Below are positions 1-6,799 of a stretch of DNA of 22,211 nucleotides, one piece after another; positions within the stretch are counted from its first letter, which is position 1; each line of letters opens with the position of its first letter. Source of the DNA: DASYHS01 sp035998295 (GTDB lineage Bacteria; Pseudomonadota; Alphaproteobacteria; Azospirillales; Azospirillaceae). A model generated the notes under the pieces. It was not told the origin of the DNA and searched no databases. It saw nothing but the letters and a program-made list of their open reading frames with translations. Location: positions 1 through 22,211 of the forward strand of contig NZ_DASYHS010000153.1 of assembly GCF_035998295.1 (NCBI RefSeq), written 5' to 3'. The position numbers were made by a program, and so were the translations under genes.

Positions 1-3000
1 TCGATCAGCTCCTCCACGGTCGCCTCGTACTGCGCGATCAGGCGCCGTTCCATGCGCCGCTCGGCCGTGCGGCCGAACGGGTCGAACGGCGTGCCGCGCA
101 GGCGCTTCAGCTTCGCCAGCACGCGGAAGGCGTGCAGCATCCAGGGGCCGTAGACCTGCTTGCGCGGCAGTCCGGTGACGGGGTCGCGCGGTGCCAGCAG
201 CGGCGGCGCCAAGTGGAAGCGCAGCCGCGGCGATCCCTCGTAGCGCTCCTTCAGCTTGGTCAGGAACTCGCCGTCGGAATGCAGGCGCGCGACCTCGTAC
301 TCGTCCTTGTAGGACATCAGCTTCGCGAGGCTGCGCGCGACCGCCTCGGTCAGGCGCGTCGAGCCGGAGACGGCGCGCGCCTCCGCGGTCCGCACCCGGT
401 CGACCAGGCGGCGGTAGCGCGCGGCATAGGCCGCGTCCTGGTAGGCGGTCAGGAGTTCCTCACGCCGCCGGATCAGCTCGTCGACCCCGCCGCCCAGGGG
501 AGGGCGGGAGGGCTGCGGGGCGGCGGCCCCGACCTTCGCCTCGACCGAGGCGAGGTCGGCGGCGGCGCAGCGGCCCCAGGCGAAGGCGGCGCGGTTCATC
601 GCGACCGCCGTCCCGTTCAGCTCGATCGCCCGGTCGATCGCATCGGCCGAAAGCGGGATCAGCCCGCGCTGCCAGGCGAAGCCGACCAGGAACAGGTTGG
701 CGGCGATGCTGTCGCCGAGCAGCGCCGTCGCGAGCCCGACCGCGTTCACCGCGTCGACCGCGTCCGCGCCGCAGGCGGCCTTCACCCGGCCGACCAGGCC
801 GTCGAGGTTCAGGCGCGCGTCGGAGTGGCGCGTGAACTCGCCGGTGATCGTCTCGTGCCGGTTCAGCACCGCGCGGGTGCGGCCCGGCGCTATGCGGGCG
901 AGACCGTCGGCGCCCGCCGCCACCAGCAGGTCGCAGCCGAGCACGAGGTCGGCACCGCCGTCGGGGATGCGCGCGGCCGAGATCTCTGTGCCGGCCGGCG
1001 CCAGGCGGATATGGGACATCACGGCGCCGCCCTTCTGCGCGAGCCCGGTCAGGTCGAGCACCGAGAAGGCGCGCCCGTCCAGATGCGCCGCCATGCCGAG
1101 GACGGCGCCGACGGTCACGATGCCCGTCCCGCCGACGCCGGTGACGAGGATGTCGCAGGACCGGTCCGCCGCGATGTCCGGCACCGGCAGGGAGGCGGCG
1201 GGCGGGGCGCCGGCCGTGGCCGAGGCGCGCTTGAGCGTGCCGCCCTCAACGGTCACGAAGCTGGGGCAGAAGCCGTTCAGGCAGGACTCGTCCTTGTTGC
1301 AGGACGACTGGTCGATCTGGCGCTTGGTGCCGAACTCGGTCTCCAGCGGGACGACCGACACGCAGTTGGACGCCCGCGAGCAGTCGCCGCAGCCCTCGCA
1401 GACGCGCTCGTTGATGAAGACGCGGCGGTTCGGGTCGTCCATCAGGCCGCGCTTGCGCCGCCGCCGCTTCTCGGTCGCGCAGGTCTGGTCGTAGACCAGC
1501 GCCGACACGCCCGGCACCTCGCGCAGCTCGCGCTGGACCGCGTCCAGCTCGTCGCGGTGGTGCACCGTCGTGGATGGCGGGAAGCCCGCGCCGAGGCCGT
1601 ACTTCTCCGGCTGGTCGGTCACGACCGCGATCCGCTGCACCCCCTCGGCCCGTACCTGCCAGGCGATGGCCTGGGGCGTCAGCTGGCCGTCGTGGCGCTG
1701 GCCGCCGGTCATCGCGACCGCATCGTTGAACAGGATCTTGTAGGTCATGGTGACGCCGGCCGCGACCGCGGCGCGCACCGCCAGCAGGCCGGAATGGAAG
1801 AAGGTGCCGTCGCCGATGTTCTGGAAGACGTGGGGGGTCGGCACGAACGGCGCCTGGCCGATCCAGTTCGCCCCCTCCGCGCCCATATGGGTGTAGGTGT
1901 CGGTGCGCCGCTCCATGCCCTGCGCGAGGTAGTGGCAGCCGATGCCGGCCAATGCGCGCGAGCCCTCCGGCACGCGGGTCGAGGAGCTGTGCGGGCAGCC
2001 CGAGCAGAAATAGGCCGGGCGCTTGGGCGCCGCCTCGACCGCCGGGGCGCCGGGCAGGCGGCCGAGAGCCTCGGCGAGACCGGCGCCGGGGTCCAGCCGG
2101 TCCGCCCGCGCCGCGACGACGCGCGCGATCTCGGCCGGGTTCAGCTCGTTATGCGACCTCAGCAGCGGCGCTCCCGTCTCGTCCGCCTTGCCGATGACGC
2201 GCGGCCGGCGGTCGGCCGGCAGGTTGTAGAGCGCGTCCTTGGCCTGGGTCTCGATCAGCGGGCGCTTCTCCTCGACGACCAGCAGCTCGTCGAGCCCCTC
2301 CGCGAAGGCGCGCAGCCCCTCGGTCTCCAGCGGCCAGGTGCAGGCCACCTTGTAGACGGCGATCCCGAGCGCCTGCGCCCGGGCCTCATCGATGCCGAGC
2401 ATGGCGAGCGCCTGGCGGACGTCCAGATAGGCCTTGCCGGTCGTGACGATCCCGAGGCGCGCGGGCTTGCGGCCGAAGGCGACGCGGTCCAGGCGGTTGG
2501 CGCGCAGATAGGCCAGTACCGCCGGGATCTTCTGCAGGTGCAGGCGCGCCTCCTGCTCCTGCGGAGTGTCGGGCCAGCGGATGCCGAAGCCGCCGGGCGG
2601 GACCGGGTGGTCCGCCGGCAGCACGATGCGAGGGCCCGCCGGGTCGAGATCGACCGCGATCGTGCGGTCGGTCAGGTCGGCGGTGACCTTCATCCCCGCC
2701 CAGCAGCCGGCGAAGCGCGACAGCGCGAAGCCGTGCAGGCCGTATTCCAGGATCTCGTCGACGGTCGCCGGGTGCAGCACCGGGATCATCGCGTCCACGA
2801 GGGCGTACTCGCTCTGGTGCGAGGTCGTGGACGACTTGCAGGTGTGGTCGTCGCCGGCCAGCAGGAGCACGCCGCCCTTGGCCGCGGTCCCGGCGAGGTT
2901 GGCGTGGCGGAACGCGTCGCCCGAGCGGTCGACGCCGGGGCCCTTGCCGTACCACACGCCGAACACGCCGTCCCATTCCGGCTTGTCGAACAGGTGGATC

Positions 3001-3287
3001 TGCTGCGTTCCCCACAGCGCCGTCGCGGCCAGATCCTCGTTGAGGCCGGGCTGGAAGCGGATGTCGTGGGCGTCGAGGAACCGGCGCGCCTTGCCGAGCG
3101 CCATGTCGAAGCCGCCCAGCGGCGAGCCGCGGTAGCCCGTGACGTAGCCGGCCGTCCTCAGCCCGGCCGCGCGGTCGCGCCGTTGCTGCTCCAGCACCAG
3201 ACGGACGAGGGCCTGGGTCCCGGTGAGGTACACACGATCCGAACTGGCCGTGTACTTGTCGTCGAGCGTGATCGAGCCGTCCGGCAT
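1..3287 (-). CDS. Fused indolepyruvate (2-ketoacid):ferredoxin oxidoreductase, C-terminus cut by window edge
   Basis: This enzyme family oxidatively decarboxylates aryl- or branched 2-ketoacids to acyl-CoA and CO2, passing electrons to ferredoxin. The ATG at 3287 follows a good AAGGAGA ribosome binding site. 1095 residues are present and the frame is still open at base 1; fused family members usually run about 1150-1200, so only the tail is missing. In order I see an N-terminal pyruvate-type domain (GYRGSPLGG, residues 51-59), a thiamine-diphosphate domain (IGDGTFF near 491-497), a ferredoxin-like cysteine cluster (CEGCGDC at 630-636, C642, then C663, C669, C674), and the gamma domain (TGVGGTGIVT from 716). 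All key motifs are intact, and the fusion of alpha and beta parts is the form known from aerobic proteobacteria. It lies downstream of a GntR regulator with its own promoter and operators. The 2-ketoacid produced by the neighbouring D-amino-acid dehydrogenase is a plausible substrate (inference). Confidence 0.93.
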   Translation of the reverse strand, partial: MPDGSITLDDKYTASSDRVYLTGTQALVRLVLEQQRRDRAAGLRTAGYVTGYRGSPLGGFDMALGKARRFLDAHDIRFQPGLNEDLAATALWGTQQIHLFDKPEWDGVFGVWYGKGPGVDRSGDAFRHANLAGTAAKGGVLLLAGDDHTCKSSTTSHQSEYALVDAMIPVLHPATVDEILEYGLHGFALSRFAGCWAGMKVTADLTDRTIAVDLDPAGPRIVLPADHPVPPGGFGIRWPDTPQEQEARLHLQKIPAVLAYLRANRLDRVAFGRKPARLGIVTTGKAYLDVRQALAMLGIDEARAQALGIAVYKVACTWPLETEGLRAFAEGLDELLVVEEKRPLIETQAKDALYNLPADRRPRVIGKADETGAPLLRSHNELNPAEIARVVAARADRLDPGAGLAEALGRLPGAPAVEAAPKRPAYFCSGCPHSSSTRVPEGSRALAGIGCHYLAQGMERRTDTYTHMGAEGANWIGQAPFVPTPHVFQNIGDGTFFHSGLLAVRAAVAAGVTMTYKILFNDAVAMTGGQRHDGQLTPQAIAWQVRAEGVQRIAVVTDQPEKYGLGAGFPPSTTVHHRDELDAVQRELREVPGVSALVYDQTCATEKRRRRKRGLMDDPNRRVFINERVCEGCGDCSRASNCVSVVPLETEFGTKRQIDQSSCNKDESCLNGFCPSFVTVEGGTLKRASATAGAPPAASLPVPDIAADRSCDILVTGVGGTGIVTVGAVLGMAAHLDGRAFSVLDLTGLAQKGGAVMSHIRLAPAGTEISAARIPDGGADLVLGCDLLVAAGADGLARIAPGRTRAVLNRHETITGEFTRHSDARLNLDGLVGRVKAACGADAVDAVNAVGLATALLGDSIAANLFLVGFAWQRGLIPLSADAIDRAIELNGTAVAMNRAAFAWGRCAAADLASVEAKVGAAAPQPSRPPLGGGVDELIRRREELLTAYQDAAYAARYRRLVDRVRTAEARAVSGSTRLTEAVARSLAKLMSYKDEYEVARLHSDGEFLTKLKERYEGSPRLRFHLAPPLLAPRDPVTGLPRKQVYGPWMLHAFRVLAKLKRLRGTPFDPFGRTAERRMERRLIAQYEATVEELI

Positions 3288-3304
3288 GCCTGTCTCCTTG
3301 CGCG

Positions 3305-3335
3305 GAGAATATGTATTCTCAAGTGTACACACTTG
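3305..3335. promoter_or_regulatory. Two abutting palindromic operator candidates upstream of the ferredoxin oxidoreductase gene
   Basis: Bases 3305-3320 read GAGAATATGTATTCTC (7-base arms, 2-base centre). Bases 3320-3335 read CAAGTGTACACACTTG (7-base arms, 2-base centre). The two sites share base 3320. They are AT-rich islands in very GC-rich DNA and overlap the predicted -10 element and start point. Two side-by-side dyads suggest two bound regulator dimers, most simply a GntR/FCD protein; which one is unknown. Confidence 0.6.
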
Positions 3336-3350
3336 GTCGCGGAGCGTCAA
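3322..3350 (-). promoter_or_regulatory. Sigma70-type promoter for the ferredoxin oxidoreductase gene
   Basis: On the minus strand, TTGACG (3350-3345) is followed after 17 bases by TACACT (3327-3322). This matches the consensus at 5 of 6 and 4 of 6 positions with ideal spacing, about 35 bases upstream of the start codon. The palindrome at 3320-3335 covers the -10 element, so binding there would repress. Confidence 0.5.
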
Positions 3351-3390
3351 CGCGCGCCGGCCGATGGTAGTTCCGACAGGTGGCGGGGTC

Positions 3391-3474
3391 TATGCCGTTT
3401 CCCGGCGCATGCCGGGTTTGCGCCGATTCCCGGCGCATGCCGGGCTTATGCCGATTGCCGGCGCATGTAGATGC
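3391..3474. repeat. Three tandem 28-base units with hairpin core
   Basis: Units lie at 3391-3418, 3419-3446 and 3447-3474. The first two are nearly identical and hold the dyad CCCGGCGCATGCCGGG (6-base arms, GCAT loop). The third keeps the left half and then diverges. The array occupies the gap between the GntR stop and the oxidoreductase promoter. Its third unit overlaps the end of the GntR gene and encodes its last residues and part of its stop codon. A related hairpin, TGCCCG-CATGC-CGGGCA, lies at 4193-4209 upstream of the same gene. Confidence 0.7.
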
Positions 3475-4159
3475 GCGCCAGGCCTTCCTTCATCGCCTCG
3501 ACCGCGTCGGCGACGCTGATGGCGATGTGCTCAACCATCAGGGTCTCCGCGCGGCCGTCTTCGCGCGCCTTCATGGCCTCGACGATCCCGAGATGCTCGC
3601 AGAACGTCGTCTCGCGCCGCTTCGGGCTCTCGATCTCGATCCGCCGGACGAAGCGGATGCGGGCGTTCACCCCTTCGATCATGCGCAGGATCTCCGGGTT
3701 GCCGGAGAGGCGGGCGATGCGGGTGTGGAACTCCTCGTCCCGGCTGGTCAGCTCCTCCGCGCTCATCTCGGCCTGGCGCGCGGTGACGCCCGACCAGAAC
3801 GCCGCCAGCTCCTCGAAGTCCCCGGCATTGCCGCGCCGGCACGCCAAGCGGACGGCGAGCGTCTCCAGCGCCGTGCGCACCTCGAACAGGTGCAGGATCT
3901 CGTCCGCGTCGAAGGCGCGGCAGAAGAAACCCTTGTTGGGGACGAGCGTGATCAGCCCCTCGATCACCAGCCGGTTCAGCGCCTCGCGCACCGGCGTGCG
4001 GCTGACCTTGAGCGCCGCCGCCAGCTCCACCTCGTTGATGCGCTGCTCGGGCCGGAACTCGTAGCTGACGGCCATTTCCCGGATGGCCGCATAGACCCGG
4101 TTCACGCTGTCCGCGGCGCGGCGGGGCGCCTTCGCGGGACGCTTCGTGGCGGCGGGCAT
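3446..4159 (-). CDS. GntR family transcriptional regulator, FCD subfamily
   Basis: A 237-residue DNA-binding repressor or activator. The N-terminal winged helix-turn-helix spans about residues 18-80, with the recognition segment VSRTPVREAL at 52-61. The C-terminal FCD ligand-binding domain follows, and its usual metal-binding set is visible as D141, H145, H189 and H211. I chose the ATG at 4159 because it follows GGGAGAG at suitable spacing; the frame stays open to 4303 but the extra stretch looks non-coding. It is divergent from the RidA/DadA/B12-mutase operon, with 169 bases between starts holding a TGTATACA dyad, so it probably controls that operon and itself. The effector is probably an amino acid or ketoacid of the pathway (inference). 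Its 3' end is built from the third copy of a 28-base tandem repeat, which may have altered the C-terminus. Confidence 0.92.
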   Translation of the reverse strand: MPAATKRPAKAPRRAADSVNRVYAAIREMAVSYEFRPEQRINEVELAAALKVSRTPVREALNRLVIEGLITLVPNKGFFCRAFDADEILHLFEVRTALETLAVRLACRRGNAGDFEELAAFWSGVTARQAEMSAEELTSRDEEFHTRIARLSGNPEILRMIEGVNARIRFVRRIEIESPKRRETTFCEHLGIVEAMKAREDGRAETLMVEHIAISVADAVEAMKEGLARIYMRRQSA

Positions 4160-4254
4160 CGACGTCTCTCCCAGGGCCTGTCTCGTGCGGAATGCCCGCA
4201 TGCCGGGCAAGCTAGCGCACAACGGCATTGCACGCAACACCGGCAAATCGCATG

Positions 4255-4284
4255 TGGACAGCGTTGTATACAGTTGTTTAGGAT
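4255..4284 (+). promoter_or_regulatory. Promoter of the RidA-led operon with TGTATACA operator in its spacer
   Basis: TGGACA (4255-4260) and TAGGAT (4279-4284) are 18 bases apart, matching -35 and -10 consensus at 5 and 4 of 6 positions. The spacer contains the perfect 8-base palindrome TGTATACA (4265-4272), extended to TTGTATACAG. Many FCD-type GntR proteins bind TTGTATACAA-like sites, and the divergent GntR gene starts at 4159. Binding here would block RNA polymerase. I see no cobalamin riboswitch in this 169-base gap. Confidence 0.45.
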
Positions 4285-4328
4285 CGTCGGTCGTTGATCC
4301 CATCGATCGAAATCACGGAGGAAGAGAC

Positions 4329-4679
4329 ATGTCGATCCAGCGCTACGAGGTCGGTGCGCGCATGAGCCAGGCCGTCGTCCATGGCGGGCTCGTCTACACC
4401 GCCGGGCAGGTCGCGCTGCGCGCGCCCGGCACCTCGGTCCGCGAGCAGACGACCGACATCCTGAACAAGATCGACGAACTGCTGGCCACCGCCGGCTCGG
4501 ACAAGGCGAAGGTCCTCACGGCCACGATCTGGCTGTCCGACATCGCGACCTTCAACGAGATGAACGAGGTGTGGGACGCCTGGGTCGCGCAGGGCAGCAC
4601 GCCCGCCCGCGCCTGCGTCGAGGCGAAGCTGGCGGCGCCGCAGTTCACGGTCGAGATCGCGGTCGTCGCGGTCGTCTAG
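4329..4679 (+). CDS. RidA family protein (reactive enamine/imine deaminase)
   Basis: 116 residues, the standard size for the YjgF/YER057c/UK114 family, which forms trimers and hydrolyses reactive 2-imino or enamine acids to ketoacids. The two signature active-site residues keep the RidA spacing of 15: R94 (in TPAR) and E109 (in TVEIA). The ATG at 4329 follows GGAGGA; the frame is open farther upstream but without support. It is the first gene of the plus-strand operon, 29 bases ahead of a D-amino-acid dehydrogenase. Such flavoenzymes release imino acids, so RidA would speed their hydrolysis. The exact Rid subfamily is not decided from sequence alone. Confidence 0.93.
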   Translation: MSIQRYEVGARMSQAVVHGGLVYTAGQVALRAPGTSVREQTTDILNKIDELLATAGSDKAKVLTATIWLSDIATFNEMNEVWDAWVAQGSTPARACVEAKLAAPQFTVEIAVVAVV

Positions 4680-4708
4680 CGGCGGCCGGCAGTGAGCAGG
4701 GGGCGGTC

Positions 4709-5956
4709 ATGAGGATCATCGTCATGGGTAGCGGCGTGGTCGGAGTGACCACCGCCTACAGTCTGCTGAAGGACGGCCACGAGGTCGTCGTCGTCGAGCG
4801 GCACGACGGTGCCGCCGACGAGACGAGCTTCGCCAATGCCGGGCTGGTGGCTCCCGGCCACGCCTACACCTGGGCGTCGCCGCGGGCCCCGTCCATCCTG
4901 CTGAAATCGCTGTGGCGCCAGGACCAGGCGCTGCGCTTCCGCCTCAGCGCCGACCCGGCGCTGTGGGCCTGGACCTGGAAGTTCCTCGCGAACTGCACGG
5001 CGGAGAAGGCGGCGCTCAACACCGCGCGCAAGGTGCGCCTGTGCCTCTATTCGCAGGCGGCGCTGCACGAGGTGCTGGCCGATACCGGCGTCGCCTATGA
5101 CGGCAACGGCGGCGGGCTGCTCTATCTCTACCGCTCCCAGGCGTCCTACGAGGCCGGGGTCGCCAAGATGCGCATCCTGGTCGACCAGGGACTGCCGCTG
5201 GAGGCGGTGGACCGCAACCGCGCGGCCGAGATCGACCCGGCGCTCGCCCCCGTGAAGGACAAGGTCGCGGGCGGCATCTTCGCGCCCAGCGACGAGAGCG
5301 GGGACGCGCGCAAGTTCACGCAGGGGCTAGCCGACTGGACGCGCGAGCGCGGGGTCGAGTACCGCTTCGGCACCTCGATCGAGGCGATCGAGACCGAGGG
5401 CGACCGCGTCGTCGGGCTGCGCACGGACCGCGGGCGGCTGACCGCCGACGCCTACGTGATGGCGCTCGGCTGCGACAGCGCGCGCATGGCGAAGCCGCTC
5501 GGCGTCCGGCTGCCGGTCTATCCGATCAAGGGCTATTCGGTGACGCTGCCGATCGACGGCCGCAACAACCCGCCGCGCCTGGGCGGCGTCGACGAGGACA
5601 ACCTCGTCGCCTACGCCCCCATGGGCGAGCGCCTGCGCATCACCGCGACCGCGGACTTCGCCGGCTACGACAAGACGCACCGGCCTTCCGACTTCCGCAC
5701 CATGCTGGCCGCCGCCCGCGACCTGTTCCCCGACGCCGCCGACTATTCCCGGCCCGCCTACTGGGCGGGGCTGCGGCCGATGACGCCGGAGGGGACGCCG
5801 ATCTTCGGGCGCGCGCGCCAGCGCAACCTCTATTTCAACACCGGTCACGGCCACATGGGCTGGACCATGTCCTGCGGCTCGGCCCGGGTGACGGCCGACC
5901 TGATCGCCGGGCGCGATCCCGGCGTGCCGCTCGACGGCATGCTGCTCGCTCATTGA
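4709..5956 (+). CDS. FAD-dependent D-amino-acid dehydrogenase (DadA family)
   Basis: 415 residues, close to the usual DadA length (about 415-432). The Rossmann FAD motif GSGVVG lies at residues 7-12 within an N-terminal strand-helix-strand ending VVVVER. The DAO-type C-terminal part ends in the typical GLRPMTPEGTPIFG and NTGHGHMGWTMSCGSA segments. DadA proteins oxidise D-amino acids to 2-imino and then 2-keto acids, feeding electrons to the respiratory chain at the inner membrane. The ATG at 4709 is preceded by a GGGGGCGG stretch, a weak ribosome binding site. Placed between RidA and a racemase-family gene, it fits a route from L- through D-amino acid to ketoacid. Related family members act on sarcosine, glycine or proline, so substrate is open. 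Confidence 0.88.
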   Translation: MRIIVMGSGVVGVTTAYSLLKDGHEVVVVERHDGAADETSFANAGLVAPGHAYTWASPRAPSILLKSLWRQDQALRFRLSADPALWAWTWKFLANCTAEKAALNTARKVRLCLYSQAALHEVLADTGVAYDGNGGGLLYLYRSQASYEAGVAKMRILVDQGLPLEAVDRNRAAEIDPALAPVKDKVAGGIFAPSDESGDARKFTQGLADWTRERGVEYRFGTSIEAIETEGDRVVGLRTDRGRLTADAYVMALGCDSARMAKPLGVRLPVYPIKGYSVTLPIDGRNNPPRLGGVDEDNLVAYAPMGERLRITATADFAGYDKTHRPSDFRTMLAAARDLFPDAADYSRPAYWAGLRPMTPEGTPIFGRARQRNLYFNTGHGHMGWTMSCGSARVTADLIAGRDPGVPLDGMLLAH

Positions 5957-5976
5957 CTGGGAGGGGAGGAGACGCG

Positions 5977-6789
5977 ATGGAAGGAACGATGGTGCAGGCC
6001 CCGGCGGCGCCGGCGGCAAGTCATGCCGCGGGGGAGACGGTGGTGCTCCCCTTCGACACCGACGAGGGGATCGCCGCGCGCGCCGCGATCGGCCTGCTGG
6101 TGCTCGCGACCGACCAGACGATCGAGCACGAGTGGCGGTTCCTGCTGAACGTGCCGGGCGTCGCCGTCTACAACGCGCGCCTGTGGAACGACAAGGCGAT
6201 CACGCCCGAGACGCTGGTGCGCATGGAGGGCGACATCGCTCCGACAGCCCGGCTGATCCTGCCGGAGCTGCCGCTGGGGGTCGTGGCCTTCGGCTGCACG
6301 TCCGGCAGCATGGTGATCGGTCCCGACCGCGTCGGCGACTTCATCCGCGAGGCGCGGCCCGGCATCGCGACGACGACCCCGGTCGAGGCGGTCACGGCGG
6401 CGCTGACCGCCCTGAAGGCGCGCCGGATCGGGCTGGTGGCGCCCTACAACCGCGCGGTGTGCGAGGCGATGCGCGACCATTTCGTCGCCGCCGGGTTCGA
6501 GGTGCCGAGGCTGGTGATCTTCGACGAGACCGACGACACCGTCGTCGCCCGGATCACGACGGGGGCGATCTCCGCGGCCGTGCGCGAGGCGGCCCGGCAC
6601 CCCGACGTCGAGGCGGTGTTCGTATCCTGCACCAGCCTGCGCGTCGCCGAGATCGCCGAGAGCCTGGAGGCCGAGATCGGCATGCCCGTGACCTCGAGCA
6701 ACCATGCGCTCGCCTGGCACAGCCTGCGGCTGGCCGGCGTCGGGGACGCGCTGCCCGGCCGCGGGCGGCTGTTCCGCACGCCGCTCTGA
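5977..6789 (+). CDS. Asp/Glu racemase / maleate isomerase / arylmalonate decarboxylase superfamily enzyme
   Basis: 270 residues, cofactor-independent superfamily with two active-site cysteines. Both are present in the expected settings: C107 in FGCTSGSMVIG and C218 in VSCTSLR. Two-cysteine members include racemases and maleate isomerase; decarboxylases keep only one, so racemase or cis-trans isomerase activity is more likely. It also resembles EutA-type ectoine utilisation proteins, but no other eut gene is present. The ATG at 5977 has GGGAGGAGA just upstream; a second ATG at 5989 is possible. It lies 20 bases after the DadA-like gene. In this setting it could convert an L-amino acid to the D form consumed by the dehydrogenase, or supply the substrate of the next gene's B12 mutase (inference). 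Confidence 0.85.
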   Translation: MEGTMVQAPAAPAASHAAGETVVLPFDTDEGIAARAAIGLLVLATDQTIEHEWRFLLNVPGVAVYNARLWNDKAITPETLVRMEGDIAPTARLILPELPLGVVAFGCTSGSMVIGPDRVGDFIREARPGIATTTPVEAVTAALTALKARRIGLVAPYNRAVCEAMRDHFVAAGFEVPRLVIFDETDDTVVARITTGAISAAVREAARHPDVEAVFVSCTSLRVAEIAESLEAEIGMPVTSSNHALAWHSLRLAGVGDALPGRGRLFRTPL

Positions 6790-6799
6790 GGCGGCGCCG

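Noticed and set aside
132..3470. Plus-strand open frame of 1112 codons
   Set aside because: It lies antisense to the ferredoxin oxidoreductase, whose domains and cofactor motifs are unmistakable. The plus frame gives an Arg/Ala/Gly-rich product without motifs, the usual result of GC-rich codon bias on the other strand.
3391..3474. Possible CRISPR array
   Set aside because: The 28-base units are directly joined without spacers, and no cas gene is nearby.
4160..4328. Cobalamin riboswitch upstream of the B12-mutase operon
   Set aside because: The gap is short and lacks the B12 box and surrounding structure; it is explained by a promoter and a dyad.
5977..6789. Naming this gene eutA of ectoine degradation
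   Set aside because: The resemblance is at superfamily level and no ectoine hydrolase, transaminase or other eut/doe gene is in the window.
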